From: Rosenbergiella collisarenosi
GTDB lineage: Bacteria; Pseudomonadota; Gammaproteobacteria; Enterobacterales; Enterobacteriaceae
Length of the DNA stretch: 64,000 nt
Direction: 5' to 3'
NCBI RefSeq assembly: GCF_018494085.1
Contig: NZ_JABBFP010000002.1
Span: 310,001 to 374,000, forward strand
Positions 19,455-30,594 of this stretch are shown here, piece after piece. Below the pieces are notes generated by a model. That model saw only the letters and a program-made list of their open reading frames with translations, was not told the DNA's origin and did not search any database. How positions within the stretch are numbered: position 1 is the first letter of the stretch; each line of letters opens with the position of its first letter. Both the position numbers and the translations under genes were made by a program.

Positions 19455-22178
19455 ATGGCTACAATTCATGTAGACGGAAAAGAGTATCAGGTGAATGGGG
19501 CAGAGAACTTGCTACAAGCTTGTCTCTCCATGGGCCTTGATATTCCCTATTTTTGCTGGCATCCGGCACTAGGCAGTGTCGGGGCATGTCGTCAATGCGC
19601 AGTGAAGCAATATCAAAACGCGGAAGACACTCGCGGTCGTTTGGTGATGTCATGTATGACACCGGCTGCCGATGGGACCTTTATTTCGATTGATGATGCC
19701 GAAGCGCGTGAATTTCGTGAGAGTGTGGTCGAGTGGTTAATGACTAACCACCCCCATGACTGCCCGGTATGCGAAGAGGGCGGTAACTGCCACCTGCAGG
19801 ATATGACCGTGATGACCTGCCATAACTTCCGTCGCTATCGTTTCACCAAACGTACTCATCAAAACCAAGATCTTGGGCCATTTATTTCTCATGAGATGAA
19901 CCGCTGTATCGCCTGTTATCGCTGCGTGCGCTACTACAAGGATTATGCAGGCGGTACTGACCTTGGCGTATACGGCGCCCATGATAACGTCTATTTCGGT
20001 CGCACTGAGTCCGGTACCCTTGAGAGTGAATTCTCCGGTAACTTGGTCGAAGTGTGCCCAACCGGTGTCTTCACCGATAAAACGCACTCTGAGCGTTATA
20101 ACCGTAAGTGGGATATGCAGTATGCACCGAGTATCTGCCATCAGTGCAGCATCGGCTGTAATACCAGTCCCGGCGAGCGTTATGGCGAACTGCGTCGTAT
20201 TGAAAACCGTTTTAACGGTAGCGTAAACCACTATTTCCTGTGCGACCGTGGCCGTTTTGGCTATGGATATGTCAACCGTGAAGACCGTCCTCGTCACCCG
20301 CAGCTACGTCATGGCGATAACTGGGTAACGATGAACGCTGAACAAGCGATCACCGCTAGCGCCGATCTGCTGCGTCAAGCGAAGCGTGTTATCGGGATCG
20401 GTTCGGGTCGAGCTAGCGTTGAAAGTAACTTTGCCCTACAGCAGTTGGTTGGCCAAGAAAACTTCTCCACGGGTATGCCTGCAGATGAGCAACGTCGCGT
20501 CGAACTGATTGTCGATATTCTCCAAAATCGTGGGCTTTATACCCCCTCACTGCGAGAGATTGAGCAGTACGATGCCGTGCTAGTGTTAGGTGAAGACCTT
20601 ACCCAAGTGGGCGCCCGTGTGGCACTCTCTGTACGTCAAGCCGTTAAGGGTAAGGCGCGGGAGCTAGCAGCGGCACAGAAAGTGGCTGATTGGCAGATTG
20701 CGGCGATCTTAAATATCGGTCAGCATGCAAAACATCCACTCTTTATGACTACCGCACAACCGACACGTCTTGATGATATCGCCGCATGGAACTACTGTGC
20801 CGCGGTGGAAGATCAAGCGAGACTGGGCTTTGCGATTGCTCATGCCCTCGATGACTCGGCACCCGCGGTTCATGATTTTGACTCGCAACTTAATGGCAAG
20901 GTCGATGTGATCGTGCAAGCATTGAGTGGGGCGAAAAAGCCATTGATCATTGCGGGAACCCATGCGGGCAGCGATGAGCTTCTACACGCTGCTGCGAATG
21001 TCGCACAAGCGTTAAAGGCGCGAGGTAGCGATGTCGGTATCACACTGCTGGCACCGCAAGCTAACAGTATTGGCCTTGGACTCCTCGGCGGTAAACCGCT
21101 CGAAGAGGCGTTAAACGCATTATCCGTTGGTGACGCCGACGCGGTCGTGATCATGGAAAACGATCTCTATCGTCACCTTCCTGCCGCAATCATCGATGAC
21201 GCGCTTAATCGCGCTGAACAGGTCGTGGTGCTTGACCATCAAGCAACGCCAACCTTGGCGCAAGCTTCCGTTATTTTATCTGCGGCCAGTTTCGCCGAAG
21301 CGGATGGCACCTTGATTAACCAAGAGGGTCGGGCGCAGCGGTTCTTCCAAGTCTACGATCCGGCCTACTACGATACGACGATCACACAGCTGGAAAGCTG
21401 GCGCTGGCTGCACGCCTTAGAGCGCGCCGTCAATCGTCGGGAAACCGATTGGTCACAGCTCGACCATGTTATCGATGCGGTGATTGCGGAAAAACCTTTC
21501 CTCAATGCCATTAAAGATGCTGCCCCCGATGCATCATTCCGTATTCGTGGTCAGAAACTCGCGCGTTCGCCACATCGCTCTAGTGGCCGGACCGCCATGC
21601 GCGCGAATATCAGCGTCCATGAGCCGCGCCAGCCGCAAGATAAGGACACGATGTTCGCTTTCTCGATGGAAGGGAATAACCAACCTGATGCGCCGCGTTC
21701 ACAGATTCCTTTCGCATGGTCTCCGGGTTGGAACTCACCTCAAGCGTGGAATAAATTCCAAGACGAAGTGGGCGGCCATCTACGACACGGTGATCCCGGT
21801 GTCAGGTTGTTTGACGGACAAGGCCATGCGAGGGAATGGTTCACCGCGATCCCTGCCGCTTATCAGCCACAATCTCAGTGGCGTGTTGCACCACTGTGGC
21901 GTCTGTTTGGGAGCGAAGAGCTGTCACAACGTTCTGCCGTCTTTGAACAGCGCGTCGCACCGGCAGAAGTCGTATTACATCCTGATGATGCGCAAAAGCT
22001 TAGCCTTAAAGCAGGGCAAGCGGTCAACCTACACGCATTAGGTGTGGCGATGACGCTACCGCTACGCATCTCGGCGAGCTTACCGCAAGGGTTAGTAGGG
22101 CTACCTGTCGGCATGCCAGGCATTCCTCCTTATTTAAGTGGGGCACAAGTGGATATGTTGCAGGAGGCACAAGCATGA
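19455..22178 (+). CDS. nuoG: NADH-quinone oxidoreductase subunit G
   Basis: Large 75-kDa subunit of complex I carrying clusters N1b, N4, N5 and the extra N7. 907 aa from ATG 19455 (E. coli 908). N1b: [21 protein letters not shown]5: [19 protein letters not shown]4: [11 protein letters not shown]. The region [14 protein letters not shown] holds N7 ligands. The molybdopterin-family fold continues after that without a cofactor. Further in-frame starts at 19446 (ATG) and 19440 (TTG) exist; 19455 matches the mature E. coli start. Its stop overlaps nuoH. Confidence 0.96.
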   Translation: MATIHVDGKEYQVNGAENLLQACLSMGLDIPYFCWHPALGSVGACRQCAVKQYQNAEDTRGRLVMSCMTPAADGTFISIDDAEAREFRESVVEWLMTNHPHDCPVCEEGGNCHLQDMTVMTCHNFRRYRFTKRTHQNQDLGPFISHEMNRCIACYRCVRYYKDYAGGTDLGVYGAHDNVYFGRTESGTLESEFSGNLVEVCPTGVFTDKTHSERYNRKWDMQYAPSICHQCSIGCNTSPGERYGELRRIENRFNGSVNHYFLCDRGRFGYGYVNREDRPRHPQLRHGDNWVTMNAEQAITASADLLRQAKRVIGIGSGRASVESNFALQQLVGQENFSTGMPADEQRRVELIVDILQNRGLYTPSLREIEQYDAVLVLGEDLTQVGARVALSVRQAVKGKARELAAAQKVADWQIAAILNIGQHAKHPLFMTTAQPTRLDDIAAWNYCAAVEDQARLGFAIAHALDDSAPAVHDFDSQLNGKVDVIVQALSGAKKPLIIAGTHAGSDELLHAAANVAQALKARGSDVGITLLAPQANSIGLGLLGGKPLEEALNALSVGDADAVVIMENDLYRHLPAAIIDDALNRAEQVVVLDHQATPTLAQASVILSAASFAEADGTLINQEGRAQRFFQVYDPAYYDTTITQLESWRWLHALERAVNRRETDWSQLDHVIDAVIAEKPFLNAIKDAAPDASFRIRGQKLARSPHRSSGRTAMRANISVHEPRQPQDKDTMFAFSMEGNNQPDAPRSQIPFAWSPGWNSPQAWNKFQDEVGGHLRHGDPGVRLFDGQGHAREWFTAIPAAYQPQSQWRVAPLWRLFGSEELSQRSAVFEQRVAPAEVVLHPDDAQKLSLKAGQAVNLHALGVAMTLPLRISASLPQGLVGLPVGMPGIPPYLSGAQVDMLQEAQA

Positions 22179-23152
22179 GCTGGTTCACCCCTGAAGTCAT
22201 CGACGTTTTAGTACAAGTCGTAAAATCGGTGGTCATTTTACTCGTCGTCGTCGCGTGTGGCGCGTTTATGAGCTTTGCTGAGCGCCGTTTACTGGGCTTG
22301 TTCCAGAACCGTTATGGGCCTAACCGTGTCGGCTGGGGAGGCTCACTACAGCTCGTCGCCGATATGATTAAGATGTTCTTTAAGGAAGACTGGGTACCGC
22401 CTTTTACTGATCGCGCGATCTTTACCATGGCACCGGTTATTGCCTTTGTCTCCTTACTACTCGCATTCGCGATCGTCCCAGTATCGCCAACATGGAAGGT
22501 AACCGATCTTAATATCGGTTTGTTATTTTTCCTGATGATGGCAGGCTTGGCCGTCTACGCGGTGCTGTTCGCCGGGTGGTCGAGTAACAACAAGTATTCG
22601 TTACTCGGGGCCATGCGTGCCTCAGCACAGACCCTTAGCTATGAAGTATTCTTGGGCCTTTCGTTAATGGGCGTCGTGGCGCAGGCCGGGTCGTTCAATA
22701 TGACAGATATCGTAAATAGCCAAGCGCACTTGTGGAACATCGTCCCGCAATTTCTAGGCTTTATTACTTTCTGTATCGCGGGCGTTGCCGTGTGTCACCG
22801 ACATCCTTTTGACCAGCCGGAAGCGGAACAAGAGCTAGCCGACGGTTACCATATCGAGTATGCCGGGATGAAATTTGGTTTATTCTTCGTCGGTGAATAT
22901 GTGGCGATTACGACGGTTTCAGCGTTGATTGTTACCCTGTTTTTTGGTGGGTGGCATGGGCCTTGGTTACCACCGTTTATCTGGTTTGCCTTGAAAACAG
23001 CCTTCTTTATGATGATGTTTATCTTGATCCGTGCAGCGCTTCCTCGCCCACGGTATGACCAGGTGATGACCTTTGGTTGGACAGTTTGTCTACCGCTTAC
23101 CTTATTGAATTTACTGGCGACCGCTGCCGTCATTCTCTATAGCGCGCAGTAA
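22175..23152 (+). CDS. nuoH: NADH-quinone oxidoreductase subunit H
   Basis: Membrane subunit linking the quinone pocket to the proton-pumping arm. 325 aa as in E. coli, about eight hydrophobic helices. Matching stretches: [39 protein letters not shown] (the acidic loop) and [11 protein letters not shown]. Overlaps nuoG by 4 bases. Confidence 0.97.
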   Translation: MSWFTPEVIDVLVQVVKSVVILLVVVACGAFMSFAERRLLGLFQNRYGPNRVGWGGSLQLVADMIKMFFKEDWVPPFTDRAIFTMAPVIAFVSLLLAFAIVPVSPTWKVTDLNIGLLFFLMMAGLAVYAVLFAGWSSNNKYSLLGAMRASAQTLSYEVFLGLSLMGVVAQAGSFNMTDIVNSQAHLWNIVPQFLGFITFCIAGVAVCHRHPFDQPEAEQELADGYHIEYAGMKFGLFFVGEYVAITTVSALIVTLFFGGWHGPWLPPFIWFALKTAFFMMMFILIRAALPRPRYDQVMTFGWTVCLPLTLLNLLATAAVILYSAQ

Positions 23153-23163
23153 GGAATAACACC

Positions 23164-23706
23164 ATGAAAATAAAAGATATAGTGGTGGGTTTTGGAACCC
23201 AAGTCCGAAGTATTTGGATGATAGGGATGCATGCCTTCGCCAAGCGTGAAACACAGATGTACCCGGAAGAGCCGGTTTATTTGCCACCACGCTATCGGGG
23301 CCGCATCGTATTAACGCGCGATCCGGACGGTGAGGAGCGTTGTGTTGCTTGTAACCTCTGTGCGGTGGCCTGTCCTGTCGGGTGTATCTCGCTGCAAAAA
23401 GCGGAGATGGATGACGGTCGTTGGTATCCTGAGTTCTTTCGTATCAACTTTTCTCGCTGTATTTTCTGCGGTCTGTGTGAAGAAGCCTGTCCTACCACGG
23501 CGATTCAGCTGACCCCGGATTTCGAGCTAGGGGAGTTTAAGCGCCAAGATTTAGTCTACGAGAAAGAAGATTTATTAATTTCAGGGCCAGGTAAATACCC
23601 TGAATATAACTTCTATCGTATGGCGGGAATGGCGATCGAGGGTAAAGAGAAGGGCTCCGCAGAAAACGAAGCCAAACCTATCGATGTAAAAGGCTTACTA
23701 CCCTAA
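23164..23706 (+). CDS. nuoI: NADH-quinone oxidoreductase subunit I
   Basis: Ferredoxin-like subunit with two [4Fe-4S] clusters (N6a, N6b) between NuoG and NuoB. 180 aa as in E. coli. The two motifs are [15 protein letters not shown] and [21 protein letters not shown] precedes the ATG. Confidence 0.97.
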   Translation: MKIKDIVVGFGTQVRSIWMIGMHAFAKRETQMYPEEPVYLPPRYRGRIVLTRDPDGEERCVACNLCAVACPVGCISLQKAEMDDGRWYPEFFRINFSRCIFCGLCEEACPTTAIQLTPDFELGEFKRQDLVYEKEDLLISGPGKYPEYNFYRMAGMAIEGKEKGSAENEAKPIDVKGLLP

Positions 23707-23716
23707 GGAGTCGGGC

Positions 23717-24271
23717 ATGGAATTTGCGTTTTATCTTTGCGGCATTATTGCCATTCTTGCAACGCTACGCGTCATCACTCATAGCAATCCGATTCATGCA
23801 TTGCTCTATCTGATCGTATCGTTACTCGCGATTGCTGGCGTGTTCTTCTCACTCGGGGCTTACTTCGCCGGTGCATTGGAAATTATCGTCTATGCGGGCG
23901 CTATCATGGTGTTATTCGTCTTCGTGGTGATGATGCTCAACCTAGGGAAAAGCACCGTTCAGCAAGAGCGTGAATGGCTTAAACCTTCCCTATGGGTTGG
24001 TCCGGGGACGATTGCCTTACTACTGCTAGTCGTTATCGTTAGGTCCATTTTAACGGTTAACGATCAGGGTATCGACGGTACCGTTATCGCGGCGAAAGAG
24101 GTAGGGATTAGCCTATTTGGCCCTTACGTTTTAGCGGTCGAGTTAGCGTCGATGCTGCTGTTAGCGGGTGTCGTGGTCGCTTATCACTTAGGGCGCGAAG
24201 AACGCCGTGGTGAAGTGCTGGCTAATCGTGCCGATGACCGAGCGGATAATGAGAAGGAGAACCGTTCATGA
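23717..24271 (+). CDS. nuoJ: NADH-quinone oxidoreductase subunit J
   Basis: Membrane-arm subunit, 184 aa as in E. coli, five hydrophobic helices including the pi-bulge helix region [26 protein letters not shown] precedes the ATG; its stop overlaps nuoK by 4 bases. Confidence 0.97.
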   Translation: MEFAFYLCGIIAILATLRVITHSNPIHALLYLIVSLLAIAGVFFSLGAYFAGALEIIVYAGAIMVLFVFVVMMLNLGKSTVQQEREWLKPSLWVGPGTIALLLLVVIVRSILTVNDQGIDGTVIAAKEVGISLFGPYVLAVELASMLLLAGVVVAYHLGREERRGEVLANRADDRADNEKENRS

Positions 24272-24570
24272 TCCCGTTACAACATGGCTTAATCCTCGCG
24301 GCGATTTTGTTCGTCATGGGGTTTGCCTCAATCATTTTACGCCGCAACTTGCTGTTTATGCTGATTGGTCTTGAGATCATGATCAACGCCGCTGCGCTTG
24401 CGTTAGTGGTTGCAGGTAGCTACTGGGGACAGGCCGATGGGCAGGTGATGTATATCTTAGCCATCAGCTTAGCGGCGGCAGAAGCCAGCATCGGCCTAGC
24501 CTTGCTGCTTCAGCTCCATCGTCGTCGTCAGACACTCAACATTGACTCAGTGAGCGAGATGCGCGGATGA
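24268..24570 (+). CDS. nuoK: NADH-quinone oxidoreductase subunit K
   Basis: Mrp-related membrane subunit of the proton channel region, exactly 100 aa, three helices. The conserved membrane glutamates are in [13 protein letters not shown] and [14 protein letters not shown]. Overlaps nuoJ and nuoL by 4 bases on each side. Confidence 0.97.
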   Translation: MIPLQHGLILAAILFVMGFASIILRRNLLFMLIGLEIMINAAALALVVAGSYWGQADGQVMYILAISLAAAEASIGLALLLQLHRRRQTLNIDSVSEMRG

Positions 24571-26402
24571 ACCTACTTTATTTAACTGTGCTTTTTCCCC
24601 TAATTGGTTTTGTATTACTGGCCTTTTCACGGGGACGTTGGAGCGAGAATCTTTCCGCGACCATCGGAATGGGATCAATTGGACTTGCCGCGCTGACAAC
24701 GCTGTATGTGGGAATGGACTTTTTCGCTCACGGTCGTGCGGTATTCGAACAGACCCTCTGGACCTGGATGAGTGTACCGCCGTTTACTATCCCCGTGCGG
24801 TTCACCCTTGATGGGCTTTCCATGACCATGCTATCGGTAGTTACCGGTGTCGGTTTCTTTATCCATATGTTTGCATCATGGTATATGCGGGGTGAGGAGG
24901 GCTACTCCCGCTTCTTCGCCTATACCAACCTGTTTATTGCGAGCATGGTGGTATTAGTCTTAGCCGATAACCTGATGCTGATGTATCTCGGGTGGGAAGG
25001 GGTAGGGCTATGCTCATACCTACTGATTGGTTTCTATTACACCAATCCAGACAACGGCAAAGCGGCGATGAAAGCTTTTATCATTACCCGTGTCGGCGAT
25101 GTGTTTCTCGCTTTTGCCCTGTTCATCCTTTACAACGAGTTGGGTACTCTCAACTTTCGTGAAGTGGTCGAATTGGCACCTCAGCATTTCGCCAGTAACA
25201 ACCATATGTTGCAGTGGGCAACCCTGATGTTGTTAGGCGGCGCCGTCGGTAAATCGGCACAACTTCCGTTGCAAACGTGGTTGGCAGATGCCATGGCAGG
25301 CCCAACACCTGTTTCCGCGCTGATCCATGCGGCGACTATGGTCACCGCGGGCGTCTATTTAATCGCTCGTACACATGGTCTATTCCTGTTAACCCCTGAG
25401 GTTCTGCACCTTGTAGGTATTGTAGGAGCCGTAACGTTGGTCTTAGCGGGATTCGCCGCGTTGGTGCAAACCGATATCAAGCGCGTCCTCGCTTATTCAA
25501 CGATGAGCCAAATTGGCTACATGTTTTTGGCATTGGGCGTTCAAGCTTGGGATGCAGCGATTTTCCACTTAATGACCCACGCCTTCTTTAAAGCATTACT
25601 CTTCCTCTCGTCAGGATCAGTTATCCTCGCCTGTCACCACGAACAGAATATCTTCAAGATGGGCGGATTACGTAAATCCATCCCTCTAGTTTATATCTGC
25701 TTTTTGGTCGGCGGCGCGGCGCTTTCAGCCTTACCAATCATTACTGCCGGTTTCTACAGTAAGGATGAGATTCTATTCGGTGCGATGGCTAACGGTCATC
25801 ATGGGCTGATGATCGCCGGATTAGTGGGTGCCTTTTTAACCTCTATCTATACCTTCCGTATGATTTTTATCGTCTTTCATGGCGAGGAGAAAATCAAAGC
25901 GCATGCGGGCAAAGGGATTACCCACCATCTACCGTTACTGGTGCTGTTGGTGCTATCGACCTTCGTTGGGGCATTGATTACCCCGCCACTAGCAGGCGTC
26001 CTCCCTGACAACCATTTCTCATCCGACGGCAAGGAGATGCTGGAAATGGTATCTGGCTGTGTGGCGATCATTGGTATCCTGATTGCGGCTGCCTTGTGGC
26101 TAGGTAAGCGTCGCGTGGTCAATGCCATTGCGGCAAGTGCTCCGGGACGTTTCCTTTCGACGTGGTGGTTCGCGGCATGGGGATTCGATTGGCTTTACGA
26201 CCTACTGTTTGTAAAAACCTTTAAAGCGGTAGGTTGGTTGTTAAAATCGGATCCTCTCAACGCACTGATGAATCTGTTTGCGGTTTTCTCTCGATTATTT
26301 AACCGTGGTTTGGTGGTCGGTGAGAATGGTTATGTGCGCTGGTATGCTGCTTCAATGGGTATCGGTGCTGTGGTTGTGCTAGCGTTACTGCTGGTGATCT
26401 AG
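24567..26402 (+). CDS. nuoL: NADH-quinone oxidoreductase subunit L
   Basis: Distal antiporter-like proton-pumping subunit with the long lateral helix. 611 aa (E. coli 613). Conserved membrane Glu in [19 protein letters not shown], Lys in [20 protein letters not shown], and [15 protein letters not shown]. Confidence 0.97.
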   Translation: MNLLYLTVLFPLIGFVLLAFSRGRWSENLSATIGMGSIGLAALTTLYVGMDFFAHGRAVFEQTLWTWMSVPPFTIPVRFTLDGLSMTMLSVVTGVGFFIHMFASWYMRGEEGYSRFFAYTNLFIASMVVLVLADNLMLMYLGWEGVGLCSYLLIGFYYTNPDNGKAAMKAFIITRVGDVFLAFALFILYNELGTLNFREVVELAPQHFASNNHMLQWATLMLLGGAVGKSAQLPLQTWLADAMAGPTPVSALIHAATMVTAGVYLIARTHGLFLLTPEVLHLVGIVGAVTLVLAGFAALVQTDIKRVLAYSTMSQIGYMFLALGVQAWDAAIFHLMTHAFFKALLFLSSGSVILACHHEQNIFKMGGLRKSIPLVYICFLVGGAALSALPIITAGFYSKDEILFGAMANGHHGLMIAGLVGAFLTSIYTFRMIFIVFHGEEKIKAHAGKGITHHLPLLVLLVLSTFVGALITPPLAGVLPDNHFSSDGKEMLEMVSGCVAIIGILIAAALWLGKRRVVNAIAASAPGRFLSTWWFAAWGFDWLYDLLFVKTFKAVGWLLKSDPLNALMNLFAVFSRLFNRGLVVGENGYVRWYAASMGIGAVVVLALLLVI

Positions 26403-26501
26403 GGTGCGTAGGTGGGGGCGCGTTTATCGGTGCCTCTGCCTCCAAGCGTAATTTTTTTGAGCAATATGACTCAGAATCACTAAAAAAGGGAACTCTACGC
26501 C

Positions 26502-28022
26502 GTGTTACTACCTTGGCTAATTATCCTCCCCTTCGTTGGCGGCTTACTGTGCTGGCTGACTGCACGCTTAGGCGTGAAAGTACCGCGCTGGATTGCGCTC
26601 GTCACGATGGGGCTAACGCTAGCACTTACTTTGCAACTCTGGTCGCAAGGTGGGTTTTCATTCACGCAGACTGTAGGTGTCGATCACTGGCAGTCATCTT
26701 TTACCGCAGCGTGGATCCCACGTTTTGGCATCACCTTCCACCTAGCGATTGATGGCCTTTCGCTACTGATGGTGGTCCTCACCGCACTGCTCGGTCTCAT
26801 GGCGGTGTTGTGTTCATGGCAAGAAATCCAAAAACGACAAGGGTTTTTCTACCTTAACTTACTCTGGATTTTAGGTGGCGTAATGGGGGTCTTCCTGTCC
26901 CTCGATATGTTCCTATTCTTCTTCTTCTGGGAACTGATGCTGGTTCCGATGTACTTCCTGATTGCCTTGTGGGGCCACAAAGCCTCCGACGGTAAAACGC
27001 GTATCTCTGCGGCGACGAAGTTCTTCATCTATACCCAGGCCTCGGGCCTCGTGATGCTCATTGCGATCCTCGGCCTAGTCTTTACTCATTATTCTGCCAC
27101 GGGGGTATGGACGTTCGCCTACGAGCAGCTGCTCAACACCCCAATGTCACATAATGTGCAGTATTTACTGATGCTGGGATTCTTTATTGCCTTTGCGGTG
27201 AAAATGCCAATCGTTCCGCTGCACGGCTGGTTACCCGATGCGCATAGTCAAGCGCCAACGGCGGGTTCGGTGGACTTAGCCGGTATCTTGCTAAAAACAG
27301 CGGCCTACGGTTTGCTGCGCTTTAGTCTGCCGCTGTTCCCACAGGCCTCGGCAGAGTTTGCGCCGATCGCGATGGGACTCGGATTGGTCGGGATTTTCTA
27401 CGGTGCGTGGATGGCCTTTACGCAGACCGATATTAAGCGTCTCATCGCCTACAGCTCAATCTCCCATATGGGCTTTGTGGTCATCGCTATTTTCACGGGG
27501 AGTCAACTGGCGTATCAAGGTGCAGTCGTGCAGATGATTGCGCACGGACTCTCCTCGGCTGCGCTATTTATCCTCTGCGGTCAGTTGTATGAACGCTTAC
27601 ATACCCGTGATATGCGGCAGATGGGCGGCCTATGGGCGCGTATCAAATGGATCCCAGCAATGTCGCTGTTCTTTGCGGTGGCAAACTTAGGGATGCCCGG
27701 TACGGGTAACTTTGCCGGGGAATTTATGATCCTCACCGGTAGCTTCCAAGTGGTCCCTGTTATTATCGTGATTGCCACCTTCGGTTTAGTGTTTGCCTCG
27801 GTCTATTCGTTAATCATGATGCAGCGCGCGTATTACGGCGCACCGAAATCCGCGACACCCTTGGCGGCGATGAATGCGCGTGAATTCACGATGATCCTGA
27901 TTTTGGTGGTATTGGTCGTGCTGCTGGGGGTTTTCCCGCAACCGATCCTCGACACCTCTTCATCGACCATGGGTGCCATTCAGCACTGGTTTAATGCTTC
28001 ACTTACAATGACAAGGCAGTAA
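26502..28022 (+). CDS. nuoM: NADH-quinone oxidoreductase subunit M
   Basis: Second antiporter-like proton-pumping subunit. 506 aa (E. coli 509). Key Glu in FFFFWELMLVPMYFLIALWG, Lys in FAVKMPIVPLHGWLPDAHSQ. The start is GTG (26502), matching the E. coli N-terminus LLPWLI; AAAAAAGGG precedes it. The 99-base gap after nuoL holds a short T-run but no convincing terminator. Confidence 0.96.
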   Translation: MLLPWLIILPFVGGLLCWLTARLGVKVPRWIALVTMGLTLALTLQLWSQGGFSFTQTVGVDHWQSSFTAAWIPRFGITFHLAIDGLSLLMVVLTALLGLMAVLCSWQEIQKRQGFFYLNLLWILGGVMGVFLSLDMFLFFFFWELMLVPMYFLIALWGHKASDGKTRISAATKFFIYTQASGLVMLIAILGLVFTHYSATGVWTFAYEQLLNTPMSHNVQYLLMLGFFIAFAVKMPIVPLHGWLPDAHSQAPTAGSVDLAGILLKTAAYGLLRFSLPLFPQASAEFAPIAMGLGLVGIFYGAWMAFTQTDIKRLIAYSSISHMGFVVIAIFTGSQLAYQGAVVQMIAHGLSSAALFILCGQLYERLHTRDMRQMGGLWARIKWIPAMSLFFAVANLGMPGTGNFAGEFMILTGSFQVVPVIIVIATFGLVFASVYSLIMMQRAYYGAPKSATPLAAMNAREFTMILILVVLVVLLGVFPQPILDTSSSTMGAIQHWFNASLTMTRQ

Positions 28023-28028
28023 TCCGCC

Positions 28029-29486
28029 ATGACAATAACTTCTCAACAATTGCTCTCACTCTTACCGATGCTAATCATTGGATTAACAGTGGTGGTGGTG
28101 ATGCTGTCCATTGCTTGGCGTCGCAATCATTTTTTGAACGCTACGCTTACGGTGATTGGCCTTAACCTTGCGCTCTTCTCGTTGTGGATCCCTGCTCATC
28201 AATCGGTAACGACGGTTACCGATTTATTACGGGCCGATCATTATGCGTTTTTTTATAGTGGTCTGGTGATCCTTGCGAGTTTGGCGACATGTACCTTCGC
28301 CTATCGTTGGCTTGAGCGCTATGCCGATCATAAAGATGAATTCTATCTATTAGTCCTTATCGCCGGGCTTGGCGGCGTAGTGTTGGCGTATGCCGACCAC
28401 TTTGCCTCGCTATTTATCGGGGTTGAGCTGCTGTCGTTGCCTCTCTTTGGCTTGGTCGGCTATGCGTTTCAACAGAAACGCTCTTTAGAAGCGGCACTGA
28501 AGTATATGATCCTGTCTGCGGCAGCTTCATCGTTTATGCTGTTCGGCATTGCACTGATTTATGCGGCAAGCGGTAGTCTTGGTTTTCCTGGACTCGCACA
28601 AGTCTTCGCTGAAGGCGTAGTACAACAGCCTCTTTTAATCACCGGCTTTGGGCTACTGATTATCGGTCTGGGCTTTAAACTTTCGTTGGTGCCTTTTCAT
28701 TTATGGACACCGGATGTGTATCAAGGTGCTCCGGCCCCGGTCTCGGCTTTCTTAGCGACGGCGAGTAAAATTGGGATCTTTGCCGTCCTGATCCGCTTGT
28801 TCATCTCCATCCCGGTGGCAGACAATGAGTCTATCCGTGTCGTCCTCGCCGTGATCGCCTTCGCCTCTATTTTGGTCGGTAACTTAATGGCGATCTCGCA
28901 AAGTAACATTAAGCGGCTCCTCGGCTACTCATCCATTGCGCACTTAGGTTATTTATTGATTGCATTGATCGCGACGCCGTCTCATCAACTGTCATTAGAG
29001 GCGACAGGCATTTATCTCGTCGGCTACCTGTTTAGCTCGTTGATTGCCTTTGGGGTTATTAGCTTGATGTCGTCACCGGCTAATGGGAGCGATACCGACT
29101 CACTTTACTCCTATCGTGGTCTTTTCTGGCAACGTCCAGTATTAGCCAGCGTAATGGCTGCCTCGATGTTATCGCTGGCGGGTATACCGTCCACCTTTGG
29201 TTTTATAGGTAAATTTTATCTATTAGCGAATGGTGTGCAGGCCCATCTGTGGTGGCTGACTGCCGCGGTGGTGGTAGGGAGTGCGATTGGCCTTTACTAC
29301 TACCTACGTGTGACGGTTAGCTTGTTCCTAAAAGGACCTGAGCAGCGTAGCCGTGATACTCACGATAATTGGGCCTATACGGCTGGGGGAATAGTTGTAT
29401 TGCTCTCGGCAGTTGTGATTATTGTCGCGGGCTTCTATCCTCAACCGCTGATTACCTTGGTACAGATGGCGCAGCCACTGCTGTAA
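28029..29486 (+). CDS. nuoN: NADH-quinone oxidoreductase subunit N
   Basis: Third antiporter-like proton-pumping subunit and last gene of the operon. 485 aa as in E. coli. Key stretches: [17 protein letters not shown] with the Glu, [21 protein letters not shown] with the Lys, and SIAHLGYLL. Six bases after nuoM. Confidence 0.97.
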   Translation: MTITSQQLLSLLPMLIIGLTVVVVMLSIAWRRNHFLNATLTVIGLNLALFSLWIPAHQSVTTVTDLLRADHYAFFYSGLVILASLATCTFAYRWLERYADHKDEFYLLVLIAGLGGVVLAYADHFASLFIGVELLSLPLFGLVGYAFQQKRSLEAALKYMILSAAASSFMLFGIALIYAASGSLGFPGLAQVFAEGVVQQPLLITGFGLLIIGLGFKLSLVPFHLWTPDVYQGAPAPVSAFLATASKIGIFAVLIRLFISIPVADNESIRVVLAVIAFASILVGNLMAISQSNIKRLLGYSSIAHLGYLLIALIATPSHQLSLEATGIYLVGYLFSSLIAFGVISLMSSPANGSDTDSLYSYRGLFWQRPVLASVMAASMLSLAGIPSTFGFIGKFYLLANGVQAHLWWLTAAVVVGSAIGLYYYLRVTVSLFLKGPEQRSRDTHDNWAYTAGGIVVLLSAVVIIVAGFYPQPLITLVQMAQPLL

Positions 29487-29566
29487 GATTATTAAGACTC
29501 TATTTGCACTGAAAAACCCTCGTGTTGAGTAGGTGCAAGCTCCCCCCGAACTCTAGCTATCATTAG

Positions 29567-29575
29567 TGTTATAAT
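29567..29575 (+). promoter_or_regulatory. Extended -10 promoter of the lipoprotein gene
   Basis: TG-T-TATAAT, a perfect extended -10, lies about 70 bases before the lipoprotein ATG. No -35 stands out. It gives that gene expression independent of nuo. Confidence 0.6.
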
Positions 29576-29643
29576 ACCCCCGTCAAAGCTCGCAAAAATC
29601 TTTCTTAGAGTTATGCCCATAACGGCTTTTTCAAGGATGAACG

Positions 29644-30012
29644 ATGATATTTATAAAATTACTCCTTCCGCTGGGGATTATAGCGGTCACCGGTTGTGCG
29701 AACCCTTCCTCTATTACCGAGGCCAAGTTGTCGACCTGGACGAATGATGAATTATGTCGTGGTCTAGGCACTTATAACGGCGATGGCAGCTTGGTGCTGA
29801 AAATTCATGCAGAATTGGAACGCCGTGGATCGCGTATTAATAATGAGCGGTGTTATGCGCTTGAGAACGGCACTCGAAGCGAAGTTTCCGACTTTTCAAT
29901 AACGCCTACTGCAAGGCCTTCAGTACAAGAGCGGGTTTTCGATAAAGAGAAGGGGAAATACATTTTACAGCAAAGTGGACCACGAGCAGGGCTGGACATT
30001 CGTATGCCTTGA
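29644..30012 (+). CDS. Small predicted outer- or inner-membrane lipoprotein
   Basis: 122 aa. A signal peptide with lipobox VTGC gives Cys at about residue 18 as the lipidated residue. The mature part has two more cysteines spaced about 30 residues apart (NDELCRGLG and NNERCYAL), possibly a disulfide, and an AELERRG helix. Small enterobacterial lipoproteins often carry an (E)LC ... A-x-L-x-RRG ... C pattern; I cannot name this one. Has its own extended -10 promoter and lies just downstream of nuoN. Confidence 0.75.
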   Translation: MIFIKLLLPLGIIAVTGCANPSSITEAKLSTWTNDELCRGLGTYNGDGSLVLKIHAELERRGSRINNERCYALENGTRSEVSDFSITPTARPSVQERVFDKEKGKYILQQSGPRAGLDIRMP

Positions 30013-30063
30013 CACCCTAGTTGATAGACGGTGATCTTGGTAAAGCCTAAGCGTGAACAAAAG

Positions 30064-30094
30064 AGATAACAGCCCAAGATCCGGACTGTTATCT
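30064..30094 (-). terminator. Hairpin between convergent small genes
   Basis: AGATAACAG (30064-30072) pairs with CTGTTATCT (30086-30094). On the minus strand it is followed by CTTTTGTT. It lies in the convergent gap and could act on both strands. Confidence 0.55.
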
Positions 30095-30103
30095 TCAATA
30101 CTG

Positions 30104-30409
30104 TTATAAAGATTTGCTTTTCAGGTGATGCAGCGATTGACCGACTAATTGTTTGCACTGTTCAATTTTAGCATCAGTCGGATTTTGCGCGAGTTGCGGG
30201 TTGTTTTTTAACACATGGTTAAAAGCCAAGCGCACCTCATTGCCGACATTCATGGTGTTGGCGTCGCTTTCAGCGATAGCGTGTGCATTCAGTTTGATAT
30301 GGGTACAAACGCCGGCAATTTGCTCACCTTCCGATTTACCACTGGCCATGTTTGCCATGGCGGTACCGCTGATTAACATTCCGATAATTAATAAACTTGC
30401 CTTGCGCAT
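30104..30409 (-). CDS. Small exported protein of unknown function
   Basis: 101 aa from the ATG that has AAAGGAAA upstream; a longer frame to 30481 lacks support. Residues 1-19 (MRKASLLIIGMLISGTAMA) are a classic Sec signal peptide, so the product is periplasmic. The mature part is ~80 residues, polar and helical-looking, with two cysteines (GVCTHIK, EQCKQLV) that could form one disulfide. No family recognised. Confidence 0.75.
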   Translation of the reverse strand: MRKASLLIIGMLISGTAMANMASGKSEGEQIAGVCTHIKLNAHAIAESDANTMNVGNEVRLAFNHVLKNNPQLAQNPTDAKIEQCKQLVGQSLHHLKSKSL

Positions 30410-30559
30410 AGCGATTTCCTTTTTATGATTAGAATTAAGCGAGAATATAATAATAGTAGGTGATGATTTCGAAGCTTGCACAAATTAACTATAGCAAATT
30501 CCTGTGGATAGCAAGGAAGGCGGCAGAGAAATAACGAGATTTTGTGCAAGGAGGGATAA

Positions 30560-30587
30560 CCCTGAACCGCGATGTGGCGGTTCAGGG
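30560..30587 (-). terminator. Strong hairpin after opgD
   Basis: Perfect 11-bp stem CCCTGAACCGC / GCGGTTCAGGG with a 6-base loop, 8 bases past the opgD stop. There is no U-tract, so it may be a Rho-aided terminator or a 3'-end stabiliser. Confidence 0.55.
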
Positions 30588-30594
30588 TAAGGGC

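Noticed and set aside
19737..22041. Long antisense and shifted frames inside nuoG (up to 186 codons)
   Set aside because: Shadow frames of a strongly conserved gene; no ribosome sites and no recognisable product.
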